Positions 43,025-52,235 of a DNA stretch of 64,000 nucleotides are shown one piece after another. Within the stretch, counting starts at the first letter, position 1, and every line of letters begins with the position of its first letter. Under the pieces are notes generated by a model that did not search any database, was not told the DNA's origin, and saw only the letters and a list, made by a program, of their open reading frames with translations. A program made the position numbers and the translations under genes. This DNA comes from Lachnospiraceae bacterium (GTDB lineage: Bacteria > Bacillota > Clostridia > Lachnospirales > Lachnospiraceae). Location: positions 148,298 to 212,297 of the forward strand of contig JAGASK010000013.1 of assembly GCA_017621815.1 (NCBI GenBank), written 5' to 3'.

Positions 43025-43078
43025 TTGAATATCAAGTGCCGTTTGGCATTCGTAAGGGCAGGTCGCCTAAGTATTCAA
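43025..43078 (+). ncRNA. Possible three-helix structured leader
   Basis: TTGAATA (43025-43031) pairs with TATTCAA (43072-43078) and encloses two hairpins: TGCC-GTTT-GGCA (43037-43048, extendable by two pairs) and GGGC-AGGTC-GCCT (43056-43068). The order fits a small three-way junction in the leader of the Rpn-like gene. It matches no riboswitch class that I know. Confidence 0.35.
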
Positions 43079-43116
43079 TTTGAAAACAAACATAAATAGT
43101 AGGAGAAGCAGGGAAA

Positions 43117-44064
43117 ATGAAGGTAAAAACATACTTGGGCAATGCTATTGATGTTGCCGGGGATAAAGCGAAATATGACGGTGAAGCAAAGAAATTGACG
43201 AGCGATAAGAATATTTTGGCATGGATTGTCAAATATACTGTGGAGGAGTTGAAAGATTGCACCCTGAGGGAAATCGCAGACTGTATTGAAGGAAATCCTG
43301 AAATCGCAGAAATTCCGGTATATCCGGGAAAGAGAAAAACTGATGCAATTACAGGGATGTCTATGGAGGATAAGGTGCCGGGTGAGGGAGAAGTATTTTA
43401 TGATATAAGATTTTATATTGTAACTCCCAAAGAAGAAAGAATAAAACTTATACTGAATGTTGAGATTCAAAAGAATTATTACCCTGGTTATGACTTGGTT
43501 ACACGAGCCATTTTTTACTGTGCCAGAATGCTTTCTTCACAAATGGATACAGAATTTACGGCTGATAATTATGACGAGATAAAGAAAGTGTACTCTATAT
43601 GGATTTGTCTTGATTCGCCAAGGTGTGAAGCTGATTCTATTGTAAGATATCATATGATGCCGGAACCTGTTGTAGGTGAGAATACGGTGAATCACAGATA
43701 TGATTTATTAACAGTGGTCATGATAGGCTTAAATGAAAATAGCAGTCATGCAGGAAAGACTCCGCTTCATGGAATTTTGGGAACATTATATTCGGATGAA
43801 TTGACTCCGGAGGAGAAAGTAGATATATTAAGTAATAGGTATGGAATTGAGACTACCGCTGAAATGAAGGAGGATATGCGGCAAATGTGTAATTTAAGCG
43901 ATGCGATTGAAGAGAAAGGAATTGAAAAAGGAATTGAAAAAGGCAAAGAACGGATTAATAATTTGTATCGAAAGCTGAAAAAGGATGGACGTACAAATGA
44001 TGTTTTGAAAGCGATTGATGATGCAGATTACCAAAAGCAATTATTGAAGGAATATGAGTTATAA
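43117..44064 (+). CDS. Rpn / PD-(D/E)XK nuclease-family 'transposase'
   Basis: The 315-residue protein has a PD-(D/E)XK core: EVFYDIRFYI (Asp) and LILNVEIQKNYYPGYD (E-x-Q), then LLTVVMIGLN. The C-terminus has the EKGIEKGIEKGKE repeat that is typical of the Rpn/YhgA family. These proteins are DNA endonucleases that promote RecA-independent recombination and are found in many copies in Lachnospiraceae; true IS movement is not shown. No terminal inverted repeats or target duplications are seen. A GGAGAAG site precedes the ATG. Confidence 0.85.
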   Translation: MKVKTYLGNAIDVAGDKAKYDGEAKKLTSDKNILAWIVKYTVEELKDCTLREIADCIEGNPEIAEIPVYPGKRKTDAITGMSMEDKVPGEGEVFYDIRFYIVTPKEERIKLILNVEIQKNYYPGYDLVTRAIFYCARMLSSQMDTEFTADNYDEIKKVYSIWICLDSPRCEADSIVRYHMMPEPVVGENTVNHRYDLLTVVMIGLNENSSHAGKTPLHGILGTLYSDELTPEEKVDILSNRYGIETTAEMKEDMRQMCNLSDAIEEKGIEKGIEKGKERINNLYRKLKKDGRTNDVLKAIDDADYQKQLLKEYEL

Positions 44065-44102
44065 TATTAATATAAAGATATCGTGAGTCTTATGCAGATG
44101 TA

Positions 44103-44141
44103 AAAAGCCATTCCGCAGAGCTGAGCTGCATCATGGCTTTT
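44103..44141. terminator. Bidirectional terminator between the Rpn-like and DUF5050-like genes
   Basis: AAAAGCCAT (44103-44111) pairs with ATGGCTTTT (44133-44141); an inner GCAG/CTGC stem extends it. Confidence 0.7.
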
Positions 44142-44181
44142 AGATTCGCAATAATGAGAAACTTCAGAGAAGCGCATTCTC

Positions 44182-45210
44182 CTATTGCTTAAGCACGGCA
44201 TCCCTTGCAGCAGTAAAGGGAGAAACATTTATGCTTCCGTCAGCGGGAGTTCTGTAAACGGGCACTTCATTATTGAATTCATTGAAATAAACATACTGAG
44301 AAGTGATGTTAATGTTTTCGTAATTGCCTTCAGCAACTACTTCAGGATTGCTTCCGTCTAACATCATCCGCATTAAAGCAGGAGAGTCAGAATCATTCTT
44401 TTGATAATAAATATAATAATTTCCTACATTATAAGTATCTACCCTGTCATGAGTCAGCACCTCAACCGTATTACCGGAAAGGGAATAGCGGCAAAGTCTG
44501 TAATCGGAGGAAACATCCATATAATAAATGTAGCCGTCCTTATAAACAGGATACCAGAGATTTCCTTCATAAACGGTGGAAACGGTATCGGTCCGGGTAT
44601 CCAGGGCATATAAGTAATGATCTTTGTTCTGACCGTTAAAATAAATAATACCGTTATAGCAGGCTGCCGGATTGATAATTTCATCGGATACCAGCAGATT
44701 TTCCGATTTATCCGTTTTCAGTTTATAAAATTTCGTAAAATCCTGATTATTGTATCTCTGATAATAGAGATAATCACCCACAAGCTGCATGGTGACGCAG
44801 GCATCCCTTACAAGGCAGGCGGAAGATTTGCCGTTCAGTTTGGAGCGGTAAACTCCGTAAGTGCGGATGACGTAACCGAAGCCCGAGCCTCCTGTGGCAC
44901 TGTCCATAAAATAATACAGATAATTGCCCGCAGCATTGATGGAAGAAACCTTGCCGGAGACGATTTTTGTCACTTCTGTTTCATCAACATTCATGGAATA
45001 CATACAGCCGTTATCATAGGCATTGGAAAAATAAACTTTGCCGTCAAGTTCACAGAAAAGACCGTGATTATTTAAGTTTCCGGCGGTATTCCCGGTTACG
45101 GAAATATCATTTGACGGAATTTTTTTCCTATAATTTGAAATGATTAAGGTGGCAGTAAGAAAAAGAATAAGTATTACCGGGAAAAGAATATATTTCCAAT
45201 TATTTTTCAT
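44182..45210 (-). CDS. DUF5050-like beta-propeller protein with N-terminal membrane anchor
   Basis: The 342-residue protein has one N-terminal helix (YILFPVILILFLTATLII, about residues 6-23) and then repeats of the type YFSNAYDNGCMYSMNVDET, YLYYFMDSA, IIYFNGQNKDHYLYALD and YIYYMDVSSDYRLCRYSL. Such Tyr-rich 40-residue repeats are typical of DUF5050 / LRP1-like propellers outside the cell. It is probably a membrane-anchored surface protein without catalytic residues that I can see. It is a single gene between terminator and pheA promoter region. Confidence 0.8.
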   Translation of the reverse strand: MKNNWKYILFPVILILFLTATLIISNYRKKIPSNDISVTGNTAGNLNNHGLFCELDGKVYFSNAYDNGCMYSMNVDETEVTKIVSGKVSSINAAGNYLYYFMDSATGGSGFGYVIRTYGVYRSKLNGKSSACLVRDACVTMQLVGDYLYYQRYNNQDFTKFYKLKTDKSENLLVSDEIINPAACYNGIIYFNGQNKDHYLYALDTRTDTVSTVYEGNLWYPVYKDGYIYYMDVSSDYRLCRYSLSGNTVEVLTHDRVDTYNVGNYYIYYQKNDSDSPALMRMMLDGSNPEVVAEGNYENINITSQYVYFNEFNNEVPVYRTPADGSINVSPFTAARDAVLKQ

Positions 45211-45436
45211 AGGTGTAGTCTCCGTTTAAAATTGTTTGCTCCGGTCTGTAATGCAAAAAATCCACAGAACTTATTTTTTACTATTATAATGAATATGAAA
45301 GCAGCTTGCAAGGATAAATAACTGAAAGAGTGCATTGCCGCCTGCTGTTAACTTAAGGTAAAATGTGGGTAAACTGCTTGCTATCATTATTTGTTTGGTA
45401 TAAAATTAATAAGGAATTTTACGAGGAAAGGATTAA

Positions 45437-46570
45437 ATGATTATGGATTTACTGGAATTAAGAAATCAGATTGATGAGATAGATAAAAATATAGTTGAAC
45501 TCTATGAAAAAAGAATGGAAGTTTCAAAAAATGTGGCAGAGTACAAAATAGAAACGGGGAAAAAGGTTTTTGATAAGGCAAGGGAAGAAGAAAAAATCAG
45601 AAAAGTAAAGTCCCTGACTCATAATGAATTTAACAGCCACGGAATCGAAGAACTTTTTGAACAGATTATGTCCATGAGCCGTAAGCTCCAGTATCAGCTT
45701 CTTTCGGAGCATGGAAGCCTGAACAAGCTTCCTTTCATTAAAGTGGATTCCCTTGAAACGGAAAAAGCAAGGGTAGTGTTTCAGGGCGCGGAAGGTGCCT
45801 ATTCCCAGGCTGCCATGCATCAGTATTTCGGAGAGCAGATAGACAGCTTTCATGTGGATACCTTCCGGGATGCCATGATTGCCATTGATGAGGGCAGCGC
45901 CGATTATGCAGTGCTTCCCATAGAGAATTCCACGGCAGGCATTGTCAGTGAAATTTATGATTTACTGGTGGAGTTTGAAAATTACATAGTGGGAGAACAG
46001 ATTATCAAAATAGAACATTGCCTTATGGCGGCGCCGGGTACGAAAATCTCTGATATTAAAACAGTTTATTCCCATCCCCAGTCCTTAATGCAGTCTTCAA
46101 GATATCTGAATGCCCATCCTTCATGGCAGCAGATCAGCATGCAGAACAATGCGTTTGCGGCCAGAAAGGTGGCTGAGGAAAAAGACATGACGCAGGCGGC
46201 TATAGCCAGCGAGTATGCAGCAAAGCTGTACGGGCTTGAAATCCTTGAAAAGGGAGTGAATCAGTCCAGTACCAATTCCACCCGTTTTATCATTGTTACT
46301 AATCAGAAAGTATTTCTGAAGGATGCAAAGAAGGTCAGCATTTGCTTTGAGGTAGCCCACGAAAGCGGCTCCCTGTATCATATGCTTTCCCATTTTATTT
46401 ACAATAACCTGAACATGAACAGGATAGAGAGCAGACCTATTGAAGACAGAAACTGGGAATACCGCTTTTTTATAGATTTTGACGGCAATCTGTCCGACAG
46501 TTCCGTTAAAAATGCATTGCGGGGGCTTCGTGATGAAGCAAGAAATATGAAAATACTGGGAAATTACTAA
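45437..46570 (+). CDS. pheA: Bifunctional chorismate mutase / prephenate dehydratase
   Basis: This 377-residue protein has an AroQ-type chorismate mutase (1-90, LLELRNQIDEIDKNIVELYE, KVFDKAREEEKI), a prephenate dehydratase domain (about 110-285, VVFQGAEGAYSQAA, NSTAGIV, NSTRFIIV) and an ACT regulatory domain (about 298-370, GSLYHMLSHFIYNNLNM, ESRPIEDRNWEYRFFID). It makes phenylpyruvate from chorismate and is likely inhibited by phenylalanine via the ACT domain. AGGAAAGG precedes ATG 45437. There is no T-box upstream. Confidence 0.96.
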   Translation: MIMDLLELRNQIDEIDKNIVELYEKRMEVSKNVAEYKIETGKKVFDKAREEEKIRKVKSLTHNEFNSHGIEELFEQIMSMSRKLQYQLLSEHGSLNKLPFIKVDSLETEKARVVFQGAEGAYSQAAMHQYFGEQIDSFHVDTFRDAMIAIDEGSADYAVLPIENSTAGIVSEIYDLLVEFENYIVGEQIIKIEHCLMAAPGTKISDIKTVYSHPQSLMQSSRYLNAHPSWQQISMQNNAFAARKVAEEKDMTQAAIASEYAAKLYGLEILEKGVNQSSTNSTRFIIVTNQKVFLKDAKKVSICFEVAHESGSLYHMLSHFIYNNLNMNRIESRPIEDRNWEYRFFIDFDGNLSDSSVKNALRGLRDEARNMKILGNY

Positions 46571-46589
46571 GATATAAAGGAATACGGTT

Positions 46590-47909
46590 ATGAGAGAACA
46601 GGAACTGATTGTATATAAGGATTTTGAGGAGGAAGAAGGACAGATATTGTATGATATGGTCTTTCTCATGGAGCATTATAAGGATGAATATTATAATAAA
46701 GAAGATTTGGCAGGACTTTTGTACGAATGCATCCATAATCTTCTTGAAATTGCAGGGAATCACGGCTTTTACGGAAATTTATGGCATTGTTATCTGACGA
46801 ATCTTCTGGTAAATAATGAAAACAGCTACAGCAAGGCATGTGAAATCAGAGGAGAAGTGGAGGGCACCATTAACAGGGCTGTGCTTCATGACATAATGAT
46901 TTTCAAGGAATTTTATGATTATGACTTCAGCGATATGGTAAAGACTCTGAATGTGGACAGCTTTTCCCTGATTACGGACTATGAGAGCAGTGACAGTGAG
47001 AGTAAGGTTTATAACAGCAGAATCAGGGAAAGAATCTGTTCCCTGGCAGTGAAATTTACCAGAAACCATACGCCGGAGGAAATGAAGGCTACACTGACAG
47101 CGTTTTACAAGGATTACGGTGTGGGAAAATTCGGACTGCACAAAGCCTTCCGGGTGGTGCATGATGAAAGGGGCGTACAGATCGTGCCCATACAGAACAT
47201 CGCTCATGTTTATTTAAATGACCTGGTGGGCTATGAGATTCCCAAGCAGAAGCTGATTGAAAATACGGAAGCCTTTGTGGAAGGGAGAAAAGCCAATAAT
47301 TGTCTTTTGTTCGGTGATGCGGGCACAGGAAAATCCTCCAGTATCAAGGGAATTGCCAATGAATATTATGAGAAGGGACTCCGCATTATAGAGGTTTATA
47401 AGCATCAGTTCCAGGACTTAAATGATGTTATTACACAGATAAAGAACAGAAATTATAAATTTATTATCTATATGGATGACCTCAGCTTTGAAGATTTTGA
47501 AATAGAATACAAATATCTGAAGGCTGTGATTGAGGGAGGGCTTGAAAAGAAGCCCAATAATGTTCTGATTTATGCAACTTCCAACCGCCGCCACCTTGTC
47601 AGGGAAAAATTCAGTGATAAAGAGGAAAGACGGGATGACCTTCATTCGTCAGATACTGTGCAGGAGAAGCTGTCCCTGGTGTCCAGATTCGGGGTTACCA
47701 TTTTCTTTGCGGCTCCGGACAAAAAAGAATTTCAGAACATAGTTAAGGTACTGGCAGAGCGCTATGGCGTCACCATGCCGGAGGAAGAACTTTTGCTGGA
47801 AGCAAATAAATGGGAGCTTGCCCATGGGGGATTGTCAGGCAGAACTGCCCAGCAGTTCATTGATTTCATCCTTGGCAGCCGGGAAAAACCCAAAACCCTG
47901 CAGAAATAA
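46590..47909 (+). CDS. DUF815 family P-loop ATPase
   Basis: The 439-residue protein has an N-terminal helical region of about 190 residues and an AAA-like ATPase domain with LLFGDAGTGKSSSIK (Walker A, about 243-257), FIIYMDDLSFEDFEIEYK (Walker B) and LIYATSNRRHLVREK (sensor 1). This fits the DUF815 family (PF05673), whose function is not known. It is 19 bp after pheA and 51 bp before the Ppx/GppA gene, so it shares the operon with polyphosphate genes. Confidence 0.9.
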   Translation: MREQELIVYKDFEEEEGQILYDMVFLMEHYKDEYYNKEDLAGLLYECIHNLLEIAGNHGFYGNLWHCYLTNLLVNNENSYSKACEIRGEVEGTINRAVLHDIMIFKEFYDYDFSDMVKTLNVDSFSLITDYESSDSESKVYNSRIRERICSLAVKFTRNHTPEEMKATLTAFYKDYGVGKFGLHKAFRVVHDERGVQIVPIQNIAHVYLNDLVGYEIPKQKLIENTEAFVEGRKANNCLLFGDAGTGKSSSIKGIANEYYEKGLRIIEVYKHQFQDLNDVITQIKNRNYKFIIYMDDLSFEDFEIEYKYLKAVIEGGLEKKPNNVLIYATSNRRHLVREKFSDKEERRDDLHSSDTVQEKLSLVSRFGVTIFFAAPDKKEFQNIVKVLAERYGVTMPEEELLLEANKWELAHGGLSGRTAQQFIDFILGSREKPKTLQK

Positions 47910-47960
47910 ACAGATTTGCGCCTATACAGAAAGTGCGCAGAATATGAAAGAGGAAAAAGC

Positions 47961-49511
47961 ATGGCAGTAAAGACATTTGCGGCAATTGATGTAGGTTCTT
48001 ATGAACTTTCCATGAAAATATTTGAAGTATCAAGAAATAAGGGAATGAAGGAAATTGACCACATCAGGCATGAAATTGATATGGGAACGGAAAGCTACAC
48101 TACAGGAAAGCTCAGCTATGAGCGTGTAGAAGAGCTTTGCCGGATTTTATGTGAATTTAAGGATATCATGAAAGCTTACCAGACAGACGATTATGTGGCA
48201 TATGGCACCAGCGCTGTCAGGGAAAGTGAAAATACGGCGATTCTGCTCAATCAGATTGAAATAAGAACGGGAATTCATATTGAGGTTTTAAGTAATTCCG
48301 AGCAGCGTTTTCTGGATTATAAATCCATTGCCTTTCAGGGTGAGGGGTTTGATAAAATTATCGAGAACGGAACTGCTATTGTGGATATCGGAGGCGGCAG
48401 CATTCAGATTTCGCTCTTTGATAAGGATACTCTTGTTTCCACACAGAATATGAAGCTGGGAGTTTTACGTCTGCAGGAAAGACTGAATCATCTGGATGCC
48501 AGCGTGGGGCGGTATGATACACTGATAGATGAACTGGTGGATTCTCAGATGATGGTGTATAAAAAGCTGTATCTGAAAGACAGGGAAATTAAGAACATAA
48601 TTGTGGTGGACGATTACATTTCCGCTATGCTGCGCAAAAAGAGCATTAACCAGGAAATGAAGGGATATGCCGGAAAAGAGCTGTTTGACAGGTTTGAAAA
48701 AGAATATCATACAAAGGGGCTTTTGGAACTGGCAAAACGCTGGGACATGCCGGAAGAGAATATGCCCAGAACATATATATCCCTGGTGATGCTGAAAAGA
48801 ATTATGGAAACCATGGGGGCAGAGCTTATCTGGGCTCCGGGCGTAACCCTTTGTGACGGTATTGCATATGAGTATGCGGAGAAGAATAAGATAATAACAT
48901 CCTCCCATGATTTTGAACAGGATATCATTGCCTGTGCGCAGAATATCAGCAAGCGCTACCGGGGAAGCAAAAAGAGAAGCGAAACCCTGGAGCAGATTGC
49001 CCTGACTATTTTTGACAGCACAAGAAAGATTCACGGTCTTGGAAAGCGGGAAAGGCTTCTTTTGCAGCTATCCACTATTCTGCATGACTGCGGCAAATAT
49101 ATCAGTATGGCAACTTTGGGAGAATGTTCTTACAGTATTATCATGGCTACGGAGATTATCGGGCTGTCTCACAGGGAAAGGGAAATCGTTGCCAATGTGG
49201 TTAAGTACAATCATCTGGAATTTGAGTATTATGAGGAAATGGGAAGATACAGTACATTAGACCAGGATTCTTATTTAATCATAGCGAAACTGACAGCAAT
49301 TCTGCGGCTCTCCAACGGCCTTGACAGAAGTCATAAGCAGAAATTCAAAAATGTAAAAACTTCCCTGAAGGATGATAAGCTGATTATTACAGTGGATACC
49401 AATGAGGACATTACTCTTGAAAAAGGTCTGTTCGGTGCCAGGGCGGCTTTCTTTCAGGAGGTATACAATGTGCGTCCTGTCATCAGGCAGAAGCGCATGA
49501 TTGGAGGTTGA
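47961..49511 (+). CDS. ppx: Ppx/GppA-type phosphatase with HD domain
   Basis: The 516-residue protein has the Ppx/GppA actin-like fold (FAAIDVGSYELSMKIFEV, YGTSAVRESENT, AIVDIGGGSIQISLFD) at 1-310 and an HD-type domain at about 320-516 (LLQLSTILHDCGKYISM). It is an exopolyphosphatase or pppGpp phosphatase; the direct neighbour ppk1 favours polyphosphate. ATG 47961 follows AGAGGAAAAAG. The C-terminal part could bind phosphate chains or RNA. Confidence 0.92.
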   Translation: MAVKTFAAIDVGSYELSMKIFEVSRNKGMKEIDHIRHEIDMGTESYTTGKLSYERVEELCRILCEFKDIMKAYQTDDYVAYGTSAVRESENTAILLNQIEIRTGIHIEVLSNSEQRFLDYKSIAFQGEGFDKIIENGTAIVDIGGGSIQISLFDKDTLVSTQNMKLGVLRLQERLNHLDASVGRYDTLIDELVDSQMMVYKKLYLKDREIKNIIVVDDYISAMLRKKSINQEMKGYAGKELFDRFEKEYHTKGLLELAKRWDMPEENMPRTYISLVMLKRIMETMGAELIWAPGVTLCDGIAYEYAEKNKIITSSHDFEQDIIACAQNISKRYRGSKKRSETLEQIALTIFDSTRKIHGLGKRERLLLQLSTILHDCGKYISMATLGECSYSIIMATEIIGLSHREREIVANVVKYNHLEFEYYEEMGRYSTLDQDSYLIIAKLTAILRLSNGLDRSHKQKFKNVKTSLKDDKLIITVDTNEDITLEKGLFGARAAFFQEVYNVRPVIRQKRMIGG

Positions 49512-49516
49512 GATAT

Positions 49517-51646
49517 ATGGATAATTTGAAATATGCAGATCCCGGCTTTTATACAAACAGGGAATTAAGCTGGGTGCTCTTTGATAAAAGGGTATTAAGC
49601 GAAGCGCAGGATAAACAAAATCCGCTTTTTGAAAGGCTGAAATTTTTGAGTATTTCCGCCTCTAATCTGGATGAGTTTTTCATGGTAAGAGTGGCATCGC
49701 TGAAGGACATGGTGAATGCGGGTTATGAAAAGCCCGATATTGCGGGCATGACGCCGAAAGAACAGCTTAAGGAGCTGAACATAGTTACCCATGAACTGGT
49801 AAGCCAGCAGTATGCTGTTTATAACCGCGCCCTTTTGCCTCAGCTTTTGCAAAACGGGCTTAAGGTGATTGAAAAGCATGAAGATTTGACGGAAAAGGAA
49901 GCTGCCTACGTGGATAAGTTTTATGAGGAAAATGTATATCCCGTACTGACGCCCATGGCAGTGGATTCTTCAAGACCTTTTCCGCTGATTAGAAATAAAT
50001 CCCTGAATATAGGTGCGCTGGTGAAAAAGAAGGGCGGGGAAGGAGAACTGGAATTTGCTACCGTTCAGGTACCCAGCGTGCTTCCCAGAATCGTGCAGGT
50101 GCCTGTGGAAGCAGGGGAAGAAAAAGCAGTGATTCTTCTGGAAGAAATTATCGAAAGAAATATACAAAAACTGTTTTTGAATTATGATATTGTATGCTCC
50201 TATCCTTTTAGGATTATGAGAAATGCAGACTTTTCCATTGAAGAAGATGAGGCTGAGGATTTACTTAAGGAAATTGAAAGACAGCTGAAGAAAAGACAGT
50301 GGGGGCAGGCAATAAGACTGGAAGTGGAAGAGGGCATTGATAAGAGGCTTCTGAATATTATCAAAGAAGAACTTTCTATCGGTGATGAAGATATTTACCG
50401 GATCGGGGGGCCTTTGGATTTAACCTTTTTGATGAAAATGTACGGTCTTCCGGGTTTTGAGCATTTAAAGGAAAAAGGATATGCTGCTCCCCAGCAGGTG
50501 CCTGAGCTTCCCGGGGACTGTGACATTTTTGAACAGATCAGAAAGGGAGATATCCTGCTGCATCATCCCTATGAAACCTTTACTCCCGTAGTTGATTTTA
50601 TCAGGCAGGCGGCAAGGGATAAGGATGTTCTTGCAATTAAACAGACACTTTACCGTGTCAGCGGCAATTCCCCCATTATTGCGGCATTGGCGCAGGCGGC
50701 TGAAAACGGCAAGCAGGTGTCAGTACTGGTGGAACTGAAGGCAAGATTTGATGAAGAAAATAATATCGTCTGGGCAAAAATGCTTGAAAAGGCAGGCTGT
50801 CATGTTATTTACGGGCTTGTGGGACTGAAGACTCACAGTAAGATTACTCTTGTAGTAAGAAGGGAAGAAGACGGCATCAGAAGATATGTGCATCTGGGAA
50901 CCGGAAATTACAATGATGCCACTGCCAAGCTGTATACGGATGTAGGGCTTTTGACCTGTTCGCCGTCTATCGGGGAAGATGCAACTGCGGTATTTAATAT
51001 GCTTTCAGGATATTCAGAGCCGCTTTCCTGGAATAAGCTGTCACTGGCGCCTTTGTGGCTGAAGGACAGATTCCTGCATTTGATAAACAGGGAAAAGAAA
51101 AATGCCATGGCAGGCAGGGAAGGTCATATTATTGCCAAGGTTAACAGTCTTTGCGATAAGAATATTATAGAAGCCCTTTATGAAGCGGCGGCTGAAGGAG
51201 TAAAAATCGAATTAATAGTAAGAGGAATCTGCTGTTTGAAAACGGGCCTTCCGGGAATCGGGAATAATATAACCGTGCGTTCCATTGTAGGAAATTTTCT
51301 GGAGCACTGCAGAATTTTCTATTTTGCCAATGACGGTAAGCCGGAGTATTATTGTGCAAGCGCTGACTGGATGCCGAGAAATCTGGAGAGACGTGTGGAA
51401 ATTATGTTTCCTGTGGAAAAGCCGGAGCTGAGGGAAAAACTGATGCATATTTTAACCATGCAGCTTAAGGATACGGTGAAAGCACATATATTGATGCCCG
51501 ATGGAAGCTATGAAAAGGTGGATAGGAGAGGAAAGGGAATTATAAATGCCCAGCTGGAATTCTGCAATGAAGCGGTTCATGCGGCAAAGACAGGCGGCGA
51601 AGTGATTAATCACAGAGTTTTTATTCCCGAAATGCATCATGATTAA
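49517..51646 (+). CDS. ppk1: Polyphosphate kinase 1
   Basis: The 709-residue enzyme makes polyphosphate from ATP reversibly. FYTNRELSWVLFDKRVL opens it; SVLVELKARFDEENN, the phospho-His region GLKTHSKITLVVRRE, RYVHLGTGNYNDATAKLYTD and the second half PLD-like region IELIVRGICCL are present. The length is usual. GGAGG precedes ATG 49517. It follows Ppx/GppA after 5 bp and overlaps maf by 8 bp. Confidence 0.97.
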   Translation: MDNLKYADPGFYTNRELSWVLFDKRVLSEAQDKQNPLFERLKFLSISASNLDEFFMVRVASLKDMVNAGYEKPDIAGMTPKEQLKELNIVTHELVSQQYAVYNRALLPQLLQNGLKVIEKHEDLTEKEAAYVDKFYEENVYPVLTPMAVDSSRPFPLIRNKSLNIGALVKKKGGEGELEFATVQVPSVLPRIVQVPVEAGEEKAVILLEEIIERNIQKLFLNYDIVCSYPFRIMRNADFSIEEDEAEDLLKEIERQLKKRQWGQAIRLEVEEGIDKRLLNIIKEELSIGDEDIYRIGGPLDLTFLMKMYGLPGFEHLKEKGYAAPQQVPELPGDCDIFEQIRKGDILLHHPYETFTPVVDFIRQAARDKDVLAIKQTLYRVSGNSPIIAALAQAAENGKQVSVLVELKARFDEENNIVWAKMLEKAGCHVIYGLVGLKTHSKITLVVRREEDGIRRYVHLGTGNYNDATAKLYTDVGLLTCSPSIGEDATAVFNMLSGYSEPLSWNKLSLAPLWLKDRFLHLINREKKNAMAGREGHIIAKVNSLCDKNIIEALYEAAAEGVKIELIVRGICCLKTGLPGIGNNITVRSIVGNFLEHCRIFYFANDGKPEYYCASADWMPRNLERRVEIMFPVEKPELREKLMHILTMQLKDTVKAHILMPDGSYEKVDRRGKGIINAQLEFCNEAVHAAKTGGEVINHRVFIPEMHHD

Positions 51647-52235
51647 AAATAATAAAAAAATAATTCTGGCAAGCGCTTCTCCAAGGAGAAGAGAGCTGCT
51701 TGCACAGATTGGCATGGAATTTCAGGTGCTGCCAAGCGGCGCCGAGGAAAAAACAGGAAACTGCAGCCCTTCCGAAATGGTTAAGGAACTGTCTCACCTG
51801 AAAGCCCTTGATATTTTTCAGAAGCTTTCAGGCGGGGAACAGGCACAGTCGCTTGTAATAGGCGCAGATACGGTAGTTGCCCTGGATAATAATATTATGG
51901 GCAAGCCGGGAAATAAAGAAAATGCGGTTAAAATGCTTTCTGACCTTCAGGGCAGAACCCATCAGGTTTATACCGGGGTTACCCTGATCTGGCAGGAAGA
52001 TAAAAGCATGGTGCAAAGGGAAATTTCTTTTTATGAGGAAACTTCCGTAACTATGTTTCCCATGACGCCGGAGGAAATTGAAGCGTATGTTGCTACCGGA
52101 GAGCCCATGGATAAGGCAGGAGCCTATGGCATTCAGGGAAAATGCGCCGCTTATATTAAAGGCATAAGCGGCGATTACAATAATGTAGTAGGGCTTCCCA
52201 TAGGAAGGCTTTATCAGGAGATGAAGAAAATCTGA
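51639..52235 (+). CDS. maf: Maf-type nucleotide pyrophosphatase
   Basis: The 198-residue protein has ILASASPRRRELLAQIGMEF at the start, VIGADTVVALDN, the Thr-His of RTHQVYTGVTL, and GKCAAYIKGISGDYNNVVGLP. It hydrolyses non-canonical nucleotides such as dTTP/UTP or modified bases. It overlaps ppk1, and its 3' end overlaps the end of the convergent GH42 gene by 22 bp. Confidence 0.96.
   Translation: MIKNNKKIILASASPRRRELLAQIGMEFQVLPSGAEEKTGNCSPSEMVKELSHLKALDIFQKLSGGEQAQSLVIGADTVVALDNNIMGKPGNKENAVKMLSDLQGRTHQVYTGVTLIWQEDKSMVQREISFYEETSVTMFPMTPEEIEAYVATGEPMDKAGAYGIQGKCAAYIKGISGDYNNVVGLPIGRLYQEMKKI

Noticed and set aside
43117-44064. Complete insertion sequence around the Rpn-like gene
   Set aside because: No terminal inverted repeats or target-site duplication could be found on either side.
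45211-45436. T-box or phenylalanine attenuator before pheA
   Set aside because: No T-box core sequence and no terminator hairpin found in the 226-bp gap.
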